This document shows, piece after piece, positions 1 to 9,479 of a stretch of DNA of 64,000 bases. Below the pieces are notes generated by a model that saw only the letters and a list, made by a program, of their open reading frames with translations, did not search any database and was not told the origin of the DNA. The stretch lies in NCBI GenBank assembly GCA_000155715.1, contig DS990599.1, positions 45,846 through 109,845 of the forward strand, read 5' to 3'. Source of the DNA: a gamma proteobacterium HTCC5015. GTDB lineage: Bacteria; Pseudomonadota; Gammaproteobacteria; HTCC5015. The stretch's first letter is position 1; each line of letters begins with the position of its first letter. The position numbers and the translations under genes were made by a program.

Positions 1-353
1 GACTGCATATAGGCTTCAGCGCGGCGCGCAGTCGAGCGAGGATCGCGCTCGTAACCCTGCATAGTGGCGGGCTCGATGATGTCGCAAGTAATGTTCAACG
101 TGGGGTCTTGGAAGAAAGGATCCAATACCGCAGATGACGCATCGGGCATCATGATCATGTCGGATTCGTTGATGCCTTTCCAGCCGGCAATCGAAGAGCC
201 GTCAAACATTTTGCCTTCTTCAAATGTATCTTCTTCCACAGTGTGAGCGGGAACCGTTACGTGCTGCTCTTTACCTTTCGTGTCGGTAAAGCGGAAGTCG
301 ACATACTTGATGCCTTCATCTTTAATTTTCTTTAATACGTCAGCTGCTGACAT
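1..353 (-). CDS. glnA: glutamine synthetase type I, N-terminal part (runs off the left edge)
   Basis: The reverse strand from the ATG at 353 reads [19 protein letters not shown], then a beta-Grasp N-terminal domain with [12 protein letters not shown] and the MIMPD-like stretch typical of type I glutamine synthetase, which makes glutamine from glutamate and ammonia. Only about 117 residues are inside the window; the catalytic domain and the adenylylation tyrosine lie outside. A strong ribosome binding site (GGAGG, 6 nt spacing) fixes the start. Upstream lie a sigma-54 promoter and two NtrC-type sites, so nitrogen-limitation control is likely. Confidence 0.95.
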   Translation of the reverse strand, partial: MSAADVLKKIKDEGIKYVDFRFTDTKGKEQHVTVPAHTVEEDTFEEGKMFDGSSIAGWKGINESDMIMMPDASSAVLDPFFQDPTLNITCDIIEPATMQGYERDPRSTARRAEAYMQ

Positions 354-423
354 GATGTCCTCCATTGGGATCGAGTCGTTTTCAAGGCCAGCGATACTCT
401 CGCTGTTACTTGCGCCAAAGTAG

Positions 424-440
424 AGCATAAAGCATGCCAA
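424..440 (-). promoter_or_regulatory. sigma-54 (-24/-12) promoter of glnA
   Basis: The minus strand reads TTGGCATGCTTTATGCT. GG and GC are separated by exactly ten bases, as required for the -24/-12 elements of RpoN promoters (consensus TGGCAC-N5-TTGCA). The predicted transcript starts near 413, giving a leader of about 60 nt before the glnA ATG at 353. Two NtrC-type sites about 85 and 115 bp upstream support the call. Confidence 0.8.
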
Positions 441-490
441 TTTTTAAAAAGCCAGAAATCAAGGGCTTAGCGCCGACCCCGTCATTTATA

Positions 491-536
491 CGCACTAACA
501 TGGTGCATTGTTTTGCAAATGCACCATGTTAGTGCG
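491..536. promoter_or_regulatory. two NtrC-type enhancer sites forming a perfect 17-bp inverted repeat
   Basis: The arm at 491-507 (CGCACTAACATGGTGCA) is repeated as its exact reverse complement at 520-536, with a 12-base spacer. Each arm contains GCAC-N7-GTGC, the core of the NtrC operator. The two centres lie about 85 and 115 bp upstream of the predicted glnA start point, a normal enhancer position. The rest of the 354-687 gap holds the glyQ leader; no other gene was seen in it. Confidence 0.75.
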
Positions 537-687
537 ATTGGGCTTTGTGCTCGCCTGCATTGTAACCAATTCCCGATCACAAAATCACGCCTACACCATG
601 AGTTTCTATGGGTTGGCAACAAAATGGGGGAAATCGCTCGGAAACGCGCTCAACCATAGTGTGAACGGGCCCGAAGCTTTATACTTC

Positions 688-1644
688 ATGGCCATTTTTA
701 ACGGAACCACAGTGGAGAGCGCTTTGACCGCCGAAAGCCGCTACGACATCAATACCTTTCAAGGTCTGATTATGACCTTGCAGTCCTATTGGGCCGACAA
801 GGGCTGCACGATTCTCCAACCCTACGATATGGAAATGGGCGCAGGCACGTTTCACCCCGCGACCTTTCTGCGCTCCATTGGCCCCGAGCCTTGGGCCGCC
901 GCCTACGTTCAGCCCTCGCGCCGCCCCACGGACGGCCGCTACGGCGACAATCCCAACCGCCTGCAGCACTACTATCAATACCAAGTGGTGATTAAGCCCT
1001 CGCCGCTGGACATCCAGTCGCTGTACTTAGAATCCCTGCGCGTTCTCGGCATTGATCTCCTCGTGCACGATATTCGATTCGTCGAAGACAACTGGGAATC
1101 TCCCACGCTCGGCGCCTGGGGCCTAGGGTGGGAAGTCTGGCTCAACGGCATGGAAGTCACGCAATTTACTTATTTTCAGCAAGTGGGTGGCCTCGATTGC
1201 AAACCCGTCACCGGCGAAATCACCTACGGCCTCGAGCGCATTGCCATGTATTTGCAAAATGTCGAGAGCGTTTACGATTTGGTTTGGACGAAGGACCCCC
1301 AAGGCAATGTCGTCACCTACGGCGATGTGTTTCACCAGAACGAAGTCGAGCAATCGACCTACAATTTTGAACACGCCGACACCGCGACACTGTTCCAACA
1401 GTTCGACGACTGCGAGCGCATCAGTGGCGAGCTGATTGAGGCCAATCTGCCTCTGCCCGCCTATGAACAAGTGCTCAAGGCCTCCCATACCTTCAACTTA
1501 CTCGATGCCCGCCACGCGATCTCTGTCACCGAGCGACAGGGCTATATTTTGCGCGTGCGCACACTGGCTCGGGCCGTCGCCCAAGCCTATTTCGATGCCC
1601 GCCAAGCGCTGGGCTTTCCCATGGCAAAAAACCACAGCGAATAA
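688..1644 (+). CDS. glyQ: glycine--tRNA ligase alpha subunit
   Basis: Alpha subunit of the bacterial alpha2beta2 glycyl-tRNA synthetase, which makes glycyl-adenylate and charges tRNA-Gly together with GlyS. Nearly every segment matches GlyQ: TFQGLI, the [14 protein letters not shown] block, [35 protein letters not shown] and [14 protein letters not shown]. The ATG at 688 gives 318 residues, close to the usual 300-320. In-frame upstream ATGs (such as 508) would run through the NtrC sites and add an unrelated leader, so they were not used. The ribosome binding site at 688 is weak. glyS follows 9 nt after the stop. Confidence 0.95.
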   Translation: MAIFNGTTVESALTAESRYDINTFQGLIMTLQSYWADKGCTILQPYDMEMGAGTFHPATFLRSIGPEPWAAAYVQPSRRPTDGRYGDNPNRLQHYYQYQVVIKPSPLDIQSLYLESLRVLGIDLLVHDIRFVEDNWESPTLGAWGLGWEVWLNGMEVTQFTYFQQVGGLDCKPVTGEITYGLERIAMYLQNVESVYDLVWTKDPQGNVVTYGDVFHQNEVEQSTYNFEHADTATLFQQFDDCERISGELIEANLPLPAYEQVLKASHTFNLLDARHAISVTERQGYILRVRTLARAVAQAYFDARQALGFPMAKNHSE

Positions 1645-1653
1645 GTGCACGAC

Positions 1654-3722
1654 ATGGCTAAAGATTTACTCATTGAACTAGGCACCGAAGAGCTGCCCCC
1701 CAAGGCGCTTAAAACGCTGTCCAACGCGTTTTCGGCCAGCATTATCGAACAGCTAGAAACCGCGCAATTAAAAGGCGAAGGCAGTGAATCTTTCGCCGCA
1801 CCGCGCCGCTTGGCACTGCTGCTGAAGGCCGTGCCCGAAGAGCAAGGCGATCAAGTCATTAAACGTACAGGGCCCGCCGTTCAAGCGGCCTTTGACGAAG
1901 ACGGCAACCCCACCAAAGCCGCCGAGGGTTTTGCCCGCTCCTGTGGTGTGAGTGTCGACGAGGTGAGTCGCATTCAGGATGGCAAAGTCGAAAAGCTGTA
2001 CTACGAAGTCCAAAAGCCTGGCCTGAGCCTCTCGGCGCTACTGCCAGAGATCATTGAAAAAGCACTAACCGCCCTGCCGATTCCTAAGCGCATGCGCTGG
2101 GGCGACAACGATTATCAGTTTGTGCGTCCTGTGCAGTGGTTAGTCACATTGCACGGTGATCGCGTATTGCCCATGGAGATCATGGGACAGAGCGCCAGCG
2201 CCGATACTCAAGGGCACCGTTTTCACGCGCCAGGGCCGCTGCGCCTGACCCGCGCCGACGAGTACGCCGCCGTGCTTCGCGAGCGCGGCAAGGTTGAACC
2301 CAGCTTCGACGCTCGACGCGCACGCATCGAAGAACAGGTGCACGCCGAGGCGAAGGCCTTGGGCGGCAAGGCCGTGATTGACCCGAGCCTACTCGACGAA
2401 GTCACCGCCCTAGTGGAGTGGCCCGTCGCCGTGGCCGGCCACTTTGAACAACGCTTTCTCGATGTGCCACAGGAAGCGCTCATTACGACGATGGAAGACA
2501 ATCAAAAGTACTTTGCCGTGCTCGATGACAATGGTCAGCTAATGCCGCACTTTATCACCATTGCCAATATCGAAAGCCGCAACGTCAAGCTGCTGCGCGA
2601 AGGCAACGAACGGGTGATTCGCCCGCGCTTTGCCGACGCCGAATTCTTTTGGAATCAAGATCGCAAACATCGTCTCGAAGACAATAACGACGCCCTGAAA
2701 AAAATTGTCTTTCAGAAAAAGTTGGGGACGGTCTACGACAAACCCAACGCGTCGCCAAGCTCGCACGAGACATTGCTCAGCAACTGGGCAACGACGTCGA
2801 TTGCGCCGAACGGGCAGGGCAGCTGTGCAAAGCCGATCTCGCCTCGGAGATGGTGCTGGAATTCGATTCCATGCAGGGCATAGCGGGGCGTTACTACGCG
2901 GAGCACGACGGTGAGCCCGGCGATGTCGCCGCAGCACTCGAGGAGCAGTATCGCCCCAAGTTCGCTGGCGACCAATTGCCGCAAAGCGACAGCGGTCGAG
3001 CGCTGGCCTTAGCCGATCGCCTCGACACACTGGTGGGCATTTGGACTGCCGGCAAGCAACCGACGGGCAGTAAAGATCCCTTTGCACTGCGCAGAGCCGC
3101 GCTCGGCGTACTACGCATTCTCGGCGAAACACCCCTCGATTTAGATCTCGACGCGCTCTTAGATGCCACGATCGCCGGCTATCCCCCTGAGCTAGACGCC
3201 GCCAGCAACAAAGCGGCTCTGCTGGATTTCTTCCGCGAGCGCTTCAAGGTGCTGTGCTTAGATCGAGGCTACAGCCGCCTGCAATTCGAAGCCGCCGCCT
3301 CCGTCGGATACAGCCGACCCGCCGATTTGCTAAAGCGCCTGCACGCGGTTCAGTTATTCTCTGAACTAGACGCCTCGGACAGCTTATCCGCCGCCGATAA
3401 ACGCATCCGCAACATCTTCAAAAAAATCGATGCAAACGTATTAAACAACGTCGACGCCTCACTGTTTGAAGATGAACTCGAGAAGAACCTGCATCAAACG
3501 CTGATCAAGCTGCAGGAAAGCTCACAACTGTGCATTGAGCGCAGTGACTACGAAACCGCACTCAAGACCTTGGCTGAGCTCAAAGCCCCTGTCGACGCCT
3601 TCTTTGATGGCGTTATGGTCATGGCCGAGGACGAAGCGCTGCGGCAAAACCGCCTCGCACTGCTGGCTCAACTTCGCGGCTTATTCCTGCAAATCGCCGA
3701 TCTCTCACAACTGCAGGAGTAG
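1654..3722 (+). pseudogene. glyS: glycine--tRNA ligase beta subunit, interrupted by a -1 frameshift near 2740
   Basis: Beta subunit of glycyl-tRNA synthetase (tRNA recognition and HD-like domains). The first frame runs from ATG 1654 (IGTEELPPKAL-type N-terminus, AAPRRLAL, RPVQWLVTLHGD) to LGTVYDK around 2739. Homology then continues in another frame: RVAKLAREIAQQLG-type residues, MVLEFDSMQGIAGRYYAEHDGE, KDPFALRRAALGVLRI and the C-terminal DALR-like region to 3722. One extra A in the AAA run at 2740-2742 would restore a protein of about 690 residues, the normal size. Because charging tRNA-Gly is essential and glyQ is intact, a sequencing or assembly error is more likely than real loss. Confidence 0.88.
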
Positions 3723-3726
3723 GGCG

Positions 3727-4272
3727 GTGAGCGCGCAAAAATGGATTATCCTCGACCGCGACGGCGTCATTAACGAAGACTCGGACGAGTACGTCAAATC
3801 CGCCGAGGAGTGGATTGCCATTCCCGGCAGCCTCGAGGCCATTGCCCGCCTCAAGCAAGCGGGCTACGGCGTGGCCATTGCCACGAACCAATCGGGCATC
3901 GGACGCGGCCTCTTCAGTTTCGAAGACTTTGAGACGATGTGCGAGAAAATGGACGTCATGCTGGACCAAGTCGGTGGCTGGGTCGACGGCATCTTTTTGT
4001 GCCCACACGCGCCCGATGAGGGCTGTCACTGCCGCAAACCTCTGCCGGGGTTGTTTGAGCAAATTCAAGAAGCTTTCGAACTCAATAGTTTAGAGGGCGT
4101 GCCAGTTATCGGCGATTCCCTGCGCGATTTGCAGGCGGGACAGGCCATGGGCTGTACACCCATCTTGGTCAAAACCGGCAAGGGCGAGCGCACGCTGAAA
4201 AAAGGGCAGGGGCTGGAGGGCGTCGCCGTCTACGACGATCTCGCCGAAGCCGTCAACGCCCTATTGGCCTGA
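3727..4272 (+). CDS. gmhB: D-glycero-beta-D-manno-heptose 1,7-bisphosphate 7-phosphatase
   Basis: HAD-superfamily phosphatase that removes the C7 phosphate in ADP-heptose synthesis for the lipopolysaccharide core. Visible are the nucleophile motif DRDGVIN near the N-terminus, ATNQSGIGRG (motif II), a cysteine/histidine zinc loop CPHAPDEGCHCRKPLPG, and GDSLRDLQAG (motif III/IV). The length of 181 residues is typical. The start is the GTG at 3727 behind an AGGAG at 3715; no in-frame ATG fits. It directly follows glyS, as in many gammaproteobacteria. The last 12 bases overlap the convergent gene on the other strand. Confidence 0.92.
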   Translation: MSAQKWIILDRDGVINEDSDEYVKSAEEWIAIPGSLEAIARLKQAGYGVAIATNQSGIGRGLFSFEDFETMCEKMDVMLDQVGGWVDGIFLCPHAPDEGCHCRKPLPGLFEQIQEAFELNSLEGVPVIGDSLRDLQAGQAMGCTPILVKTGKGERTLKKGQGLEGVAVYDDLAEAVNALLA

Positions 4273-5058
4273 CTGATAATAGCGCTCGATGTGGCGTTCA
4301 AACGTATCTCTGTAATCGCCCTCCGCCATCATTTCAAACAGGGCGTATTCAAATTTGGGGATGAGTGATTGGTAATCGCGCTGTCTGGTAAAGGTAATAA
4401 ACGCCGAGTTAGACGAAAGCGCTATAGGCAATTCGACCACGCTACTGAGCTTTTTCGTTTTGATTAAGTGATCCCCCACATGGTGATTGACGATCACCAC
4501 TTCCACGCGATCGGCCTCTAACAAGTCAAACAGTTGGTTGAAATCTTTGCCATAAATCACATCTGCAAAGCCTTCATCGAGGCGCTGGTCGAGTACAGCG
4601 ACCGTTTTAAAGTCTCTTAGTATGCCAATGCGCTTGCCCTTCAAATCCTCCAACGCTCGAAACTCAAACACACGATCCTTGCGCGTATAAAGAGCCAGCC
4701 GCGAAACGTGGATCGGCATGCGCGTGTAACTCATGTACTGCTCGCGCTCGGGCGTGTAAAAAGCGGCAAACATGCAATCGAGCTGGCCATTCTGCATCAT
4801 TTTGAGCATGCGCGGCCACGGATAAATATCCACTTCGACAGCGATTCCCAAGCGACGTCCCATCTCTTTAACAAGATCTACTTCGACGCCCGCAGCGCGC
4901 CCCTCACGCTCATAGCCAAACGGTGGAAAGCTGTTGGTGCCGCACTTAAGGGACGTGTGTTGAACAGGGGGGAGGGCGGCAAATTGATAACGCGTCACTT
5001 CTCCAATCGCCGCATTCGACAAAAGACCGCACAAAAGCGCTACCACTAGACCTTTCAT
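4261..5058 (-). CDS. periplasmic substrate-binding protein, family 3 (amino-acid-binding type)
   Basis: A 265-residue secreted protein with a signal peptide (MKGLVVALLCGLLSNAAIG) and a family 3 solute-binding fold: KCGTNSFPPFGY, then GVEVDLVKEMGRRLG, YPWPRMLKMMQNGQLDC and LKGKRIGILRDFK. No permease or ATPase gene is adjacent, so it may be an orphan receptor of the kind common in marine gammaproteobacteria rather than a transporter part; the ligand is unknown. ATG 5058 is preferred because AGGAGG lies 9 nt upstream; the ATG at 5067 abuts that site. The C-terminus overlaps the end of gmhB by 12 bp, convergently. Confidence 0.85.
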   Translation of the reverse strand: MKGLVVALLCGLLSNAAIGEVTRYQFAALPPVQHTSLKCGTNSFPPFGYEREGRAAGVEVDLVKEMGRRLGIAVEVDIYPWPRMLKMMQNGQLDCMFAAFYTPEREQYMSYTRMPIHVSRLALYTRKDRVFEFRALEDLKGKRIGILRDFKTVAVLDQRLDEGFADVIYGKDFNQLFDLLEADRVEVVIVNHHVGDHLIKTKKLSSVVELPIALSSNSAFITFTRQRDYQSLIPKFEYALFEMMAEGDYRDTFERHIERYYQSGQ

Positions 5059-5140
5059 TGTGTTCATCCTCCTGCGTCACAATGAATCACCGACCACTCA
5101 GCATACCCCGTGATAACAGACCAGAATAGGGGGGCATAAA

Positions 5141-5164
5141 AAAGCCGAGCATTCGCTCGGCTTT
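5141..5164 (-). terminator. intrinsic terminator of the inverse autotransporter gene
   Basis: AAAGCCGAGC and GCTCGGCTTT form a perfect 10-bp stem with a 4-base loop. On the minus strand it is followed by a run of T, 24 bp after the stop codon of the gene that ends at 5188. Confidence 0.85.
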
Positions 5165-5187
5165 TAATAGAGCGGTTTAAAGGCAAA

Positions 5188-7614
5188 TCATAGGCAGTTT
5201 TCTACCACACTAATTCCCTGCGGCGCATTGCTAGGCTGCACAACCGTACCAGCGCCTGTACCGGATTCACACACATTCACCTGGGGATGCGTGCTATTGA
5301 GGCGCTGCTCCAGCACAAAGCTTCCGTCATCTTGAACAAACACCGCCGCTGTATCCCGAATATCTGCGGTATCTTGGATAACCAGCTGTTGTTCCACGGT
5401 CAGTCCCGCCCCAGGCACTGCTGCATCAAAATAAATTTGCGGGCGGCCTACGCCATGGCCGTAAATCACCGAGGCCTCGCGTGTCACTTCATCATCGTCA
5501 TCGCGCTCTTCACCCAAAATCGACAGCGACTGAGTGGTGTCACGAGTCGTCGACTCGGCCTCCATCACAATACCGAGTCCCGCTTGGGGCGCCGGCGCCG
5601 TGTTAGTCCCCGGGTTGGCAATATTGGCAATAACCTGAGTCTCTTCTAAGACAAGCGCACCCACACCACCATCGGTTTTAAACCAGATACCGCCACCTTC
5701 ATTGCCGAGAATATTTGTTTGCTTCAGTTCCAGAGTAGAGTCTTCTCCATCAATCACGTTCTCGAGCTCCATCTCAATACCCGCCTGCCCATTAGAGAAA
5801 ATAGACACATTGCGCAGCTCAACGTCTTGATCCGTCATATCAGCGGCTGCACCTGTGCCTGGCCCCTCGACCAACAGACCCTGCCGAGCGTTGTTCTGGA
5901 TAATGTTTTGGAAGGCGTTATCTTCGCGCGTATTCTCCGCCCAGAACAGTTCTTGCTTGACAGCACCGCCCGCTAGCGCCTTCATGTTGACACCAATATT
6001 GCCGCCAGCGGTTGTGACATTTTCAAAACTCAGGCGCTGTTCAGTAAAGCCAGAAGTCGCATTACCCGCGCCCGTCGCTTCAATCAAAATACCGGTATTG
6101 GCCCCGTTAATGCCGACATCATCTAACGTATTACGCAGCAATGTTTGCCCCGCACTGGCGACAAAGTGCACCCCTTTGTCGAAGATGCGGCCATTCGCAC
6201 GATCGCTGTTGATAAAGACGCGTTGCGCATTGAAGCTACTTACATCCTCTACCAAAATCGCCGTATCCGTTGCCGTCCAAGACACATTTGAATCAGTAGT
6301 GCCAACTTGAACCCCAAATACTTCAGCTTGGTTGCCAGCTTTGATCACGTAATTATTGCCACTGGCGGAGTCAAAACCGATGATTGGTGCAATACCGGTG
6401 GTGACGAGCTCAAAGACATTGCCATCCACCTTGGCGCCATCGCCAACGAGCAATTGTTTTTCTTTGAGATCAATACTGCCCTCGTAAACAACGGCTGCCG
6501 ACTGATCTTCTAGAGGCTGATTATTTTCATCCAGCAATACCGACTCACCGGTGTGGACAAAAATGGTTTCGGTCACATTGGCACTGGAGCTACAACCGAC
6601 TGTATTGGCGCCCGCGGCCTGACACTCGGCAATCGTTTGATAGGGTCTTTCCGCCGTGCCATCGCCACCCGCCGAAGAGGAGTTGTCGATGTGGGCAATT
6701 TTTTCAATCGGCGTATCAACCTCGACCGTCACCTCGCCATCGTTGACGGTACGCTTTTCGGCCTCAATGCGCGAAGTTTCGCGAATGTCGATGTCTCGAT
6801 AGACAAACTGAGTCATGCGCTCGTGCAAGCTGCGCACGCCGCCCGGTGTAGCATCCCAACCGAAAGCCCAGCGAAACTCCATCAAACCGCGCGTTCGGTA
6901 CAAGTCATCGTCTTCGATTACAAAATTGAGATTAAAGTTCTTGAGAGGTCTCATTTCGAGGCGGGCGCGGGTGCCCGTAGTGCCGCCAATAACATCCGCT
7001 GAAAAGTGGTAGGCACCTAGATAACCTCGCATCTCAAAGTTATCAAAATTCAGCAGGCGACCCACTTCTATATCAGCGCCACTCAAGGCTTCCTCGAAGA
7101 TAGTGCCTCCGCCTACGGTCGTTGTTGTGCGCACCAAGTCGTGGCCGACAAACTCACTCTCGACCGTCACATCGTCCTCGGCATTACCCACCTGGTAGCT
7201 GTCATCCCCCGTTGGGAAATAAAAGTTACTGCGATAATCCCATGTGTCCGTCAGGAGCTCGGCACCAAAGGTCAGCTGCCTGTAGTCCCGCTCCGTCGCA
7301 CTTTTGCGCAAGTCGTAGGAGCCATAAAAACCGTAGATCGCCGTTTCGTTTTCATTCAGGCTACGGAAACCCGCGCCTAGATTGATTTCGTCCGTATCCA
7401 CATCCGACGAAGAATAGCGCAGATCGGCGTAACCGAGACGCTTTCCATCTTGATAAAAGGGAATCAGTCCAGCGAGACCAAAATAGGATCGATCATCGCC
7501 CGCTGCAAAATACGCTTGTGTGTTCGGCTTCCATTCACTGTCCGCTGCCTGCACAGAGCCCGCGAAAAACAGCGCAGAGGCCACGCCAAAGGTGACAACT
7601 TTTAAAAACTGCAT
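5188..7614 (-). CDS. inverse autotransporter-type outer membrane protein with beta-helix passenger
   Basis: An 808-residue protein with a signal peptide (MQFLKVVTFGVASALFFAG, then SVQA). Residues about 25-280 resemble the inverse autotransporter (intimin/invasin) beta-barrel: FAAGDDRSYFGLAGLIPFYQ, LRYSSSDVDTDEINLGAGFR, YGFYGSYDLR and TFGAELLTDTWDYRSNFYFP. After a linker, GGDGTAERPYQTIAECQ starts a region of short repeats (ENVT, LRNVSIFSNGQAGIEMEL) that reads like a right-handed parallel beta-helix instead of the Ig-like domains of intimin. The N-terminal barrel with exported C-terminus suggests surface display and adhesion, which is inference. ATG 7614 is chosen for the signal peptide; an upstream in-frame ATG at 7656 adds an unlikely extension. 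A terminator follows. Confidence 0.75.
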   Translation of the reverse strand: MQFLKVVTFGVASALFFAGSVQAADSEWKPNTQAYFAAGDDRSYFGLAGLIPFYQDGKRLGYADLRYSSSDVDTDEINLGAGFRSLNENETAIYGFYGSYDLRKSATERDYRQLTFGAELLTDTWDYRSNFYFPTGDDSYQVGNAEDDVTVESEFVGHDLVRTTTTVGGGTIFEEALSGADIEVGRLLNFDNFEMRGYLGAYHFSADVIGGTTGTRARLEMRPLKNFNLNFVIEDDDLYRTRGLMEFRWAFGWDATPGGVRSLHERMTQFVYRDIDIRETSRIEAEKRTVNDGEVTVEVDTPIEKIAHIDNSSSAGGDGTAERPYQTIAECQAAGANTVGCSSSANVTETIFVHTGESVLLDENNQPLEDQSAAVVYEGSIDLKEKQLLVGDGAKVDGNVFELVTTGIAPIIGFDSASGNNYVIKAGNQAEVFGVQVGTTDSNVSWTATDTAILVEDVSSFNAQRVFINSDRANGRIFDKGVHFVASAGQTLLRNTLDDVGINGANTGILIEATGAGNATSGFTEQRLSFENVTTAGGNIGVNMKALAGGAVKQELFWAENTREDNAFQNIIQNNARQGLLVEGPGTGAAADMTDQDVELRNVSIFSNGQAGIEMELENVIDGEDSTLELKQTNILGNEGGGIWFKTDGGVGALVLEETQVIANIANPGTNTAPAPQAGLGIVMEAESTTRDTTQSLSILGEERDDDDEVTREASVIYGHGVGRPQIYFDAAVPGAGLTVEQQLVIQDTADIRDTAAVFVQDDGSFVLEQRLNSTHPQVNVCESGTGAGTVVQPSNAPQGISVVENCL

Positions 7615-7775
7615 ATGCAAAGGCCTATGGCCTCCCCCCAGATAACACTTAGGCAATTTAAATCGCCAGATTTATTTAGCCGCCCATTAAACCCGCAAAA
7701 GCTATTAGAAACAAGGGTTAAAGGCAGATTCAAGGCTACTTTAGCCCTCTCAGCTGGTGTAAAATCTACTGCTCT

Positions 7776-7988
7776 ATGAGCGATTTCATCACGATTACTC
7801 TTAACGGCGAGCACTTTTCCACAGCAGCCCAAACTACCCTGTCGAGCCTAGTCGAGCAGCTCGGCATGGCACAAGGCCGTATTGCCATCGAACGCAATCG
7901 CGAGATTGTGCCTCGCAGTGAACATGCCGCAACGGCGCTAGAGAACGGTGATGTGATCGAAATTGTGCACGCTATTGGTGGTGGTTAA
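7776..7988 (+). CDS. thiS: sulfur carrier protein ThiS
   Basis: A 70-residue ubiquitin-like protein that carries sulfur as a C-terminal thiocarboxylate for thiazole formation in thiamine synthesis. Typical features are ITLNGEHF at the N-terminus, [15 protein letters not shown] in the middle and the C-terminal HAIGGG whose last glycine is activated. thiG begins one base after the stop, so they form an operon with trmB. No TPP riboswitch was recognised in the 119 bp (7657-7775) shared with the divergent gene. Confidence 0.95.
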   Translation: MSDFITITLNGEHFSTAAQTTLSSLVEQLGMAQGRIAIERNREIVPRSEHAATALENGDVIEIVHAIGGG

Positions 7989-7989
7989 T

Positions 7990-8781
7990 ATGCAGATCGA
8001 TCCCCTCGCTCCGCTGTCCATTGGCAAGAGAGATTTTGCTTCTCGCTTGCTCGTGGGCACAGGAAAATACAAAGATTTCAATGAAACGGGCGCGGCCATT
8101 GAGGCCAGCGGCGCCGATATCGTCACTGTCGCCATTCGGCGCAGTAATATTGGTCAAGACCCCAGCGAACCCAACTTATTGGATGTCATCCCGCCCGAGC
8201 GCTACACCATTCTGCCCAATACCGCGGGCTGCTACACCGCCGAGGACGCGGTGCGCACCTGCCGCCTCGCCCGCGAGCTGCTCGACGGACACAATCTCGT
8301 CAAACTGGAAGTGCTGGGCGACGAGCAAACGCTCTATCCCGATGTCACTGCCACATTGAAAGCGGCGGAAGAACTCGTCAACGACCAGTTTGATGTCATG
8401 GTCTACACCTCAGATGACCCCATTCTCGCCAAGCGTCTCGAAGAACTCGGCTGCGTCGCCGTGATGCCTCTCGCCGCCCCCATCGGCTCAGGGCTCGGCA
8501 TCCAAAATAAATACAACCTATTGAATATCATCGAGAACGCCAGTGTGCCTATTATCGTCGACGCCGGCGTGGGTACCGCCTCGGACGCCACGGTTGCCAT
8601 GGAGCTCGGCTGCGACGGCGTGCTCATGAACACGGCCATTGCCCAGGCAAACGACCCTGTGCTTATGGCCTCCGCCATGAAAAAAGGCATCGAAGCGGGC
8701 CGAGAAGCCTATTTGGCGGGCCGCATGCCGCGCCGCCGCTACGCCTCGGCATCATCACCCATTGATGGAACGTTCTTCTAA
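7990..8781 (+). CDS. thiG: thiazole synthase
   Basis: Makes the thiazole phosphate part of thiamine from deoxyxylulose phosphate, dehydroglycine and ThiS thiocarboxylate. A TIM barrel of 263 residues with the conserved [12 protein letters not shown] start, [15 protein letters not shown], the Schiff-base lysine in [20 protein letters not shown] and [16 protein letters not shown] 7990 is used; an earlier in-frame start lies inside thiS. The stop overlaps the trmB start (TAATG). Confidence 0.96.
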   Translation: MQIDPLAPLSIGKRDFASRLLVGTGKYKDFNETGAAIEASGADIVTVAIRRSNIGQDPSEPNLLDVIPPERYTILPNTAGCYTAEDAVRTCRLARELLDGHNLVKLEVLGDEQTLYPDVTATLKAAEELVNDQFDVMVYTSDDPILAKRLEELGCVAVMPLAAPIGSGLGIQNKYNLLNIIENASVPIIVDAGVGTASDATVAMELGCDGVLMNTAIAQANDPVLMASAMKKGIEAGREAYLAGRMPRRRYASASSPIDGTFF

Positions 8782-9476
8782 TGAGTGATTCCGTCGAGAA
8801 ACGGCATCGCCGTATTCGCAGCTTTGTGCTGCGCGAAGGGCGCATGACGCCATCGCAACAGCGCGCGATGGACGAGCTATGGCCTCAGTTTGGCCTCGAC
8901 CCCAACCAAGCACTGGATCTAGAGGCCACTTTTGGCCGCCAAGCCCCCGCGACACTGGAAATCGGCTTTGGCAACGGCGACTCGCTCGCTCAAATGGCCC
9001 TAGCCGAACCCGAGCGCGATTTTATTGGTATTGAGGTGCACGGCCCCGGCGTCGGGCACCTGTTGCTGGCGATTGAGAAGCACCAACTCACCAATGTACG
9101 CGTCTACCGCCACGACGCCGTCGAAGTCCTAGAACGATGCATCGAAGACGCTGGCCTCGACCGGCTCCAGCTCTATTTCCCCGATCCTTGGCACAAGAAG
9201 CGCCACCACAAACGGCGCATTGTACAAACGCCCTTTGCCGATCTCGTCGCCCAAAAACTCGCGCCCCAAGGGCACTGGCACATTGCCACCGATTGGCAAG
9301 ACTACGCCGAGCACTGCCTTGAAATACTCGAGCCCCACTCACAGTTTAAGAACACCGCTAGCCAACCGCCCTTTATTGAGCGCCCCGAGTGGCGTCCTCT
9401 GACCAAATTTGAACAACGCGGCCAGCGTCTCGGTCACGGTGTATGGGATTTGCTCTATCAACGGTGTGCAACGTAA
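8781..9476 (+). CDS. trmB: tRNA (guanine-N7-)-methyltransferase
   Basis: SAM-dependent enzyme that forms m7G46 in the variable loop of tRNAs. The SAM-binding LEIGFGNGDSL, the FIGIEVHGPGVGHLL block and the family signature FPDPWHKKRHHKRRIV are all present; 231 residues is normal. The start codon overlaps the thiG stop by one base, which indicates translational coupling. Confidence 0.95.
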   Translation: MSDSVEKRHRRIRSFVLREGRMTPSQQRAMDELWPQFGLDPNQALDLEATFGRQAPATLEIGFGNGDSLAQMALAEPERDFIGIEVHGPGVGHLLLAIEKHQLTNVRVYRHDAVEVLERCIEDAGLDRLQLYFPDPWHKKRHHKRRIVQTPFADLVAQKLAPQGHWHIATDWQDYAEHCLEILEPHSQFKNTASQPPFIERPEWRPLTKFEQRGQRLGHGVWDLLYQRCAT

Positions 9477-9479
9477 TCC

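Noticed and set aside
508-687. A longer glyQ starting at ATG 508
   Set aside because: The extra 60 residues do not resemble GlyQ and the DNA is occupied by the NtrC-site palindrome; GlyQ proteins start close to the TFQGLI block.
7657-7775. A TPP riboswitch before thiS
   Set aside because: The gap is only 119 bp and shared with a divergent gene; none of the conserved thi-box segments was found.
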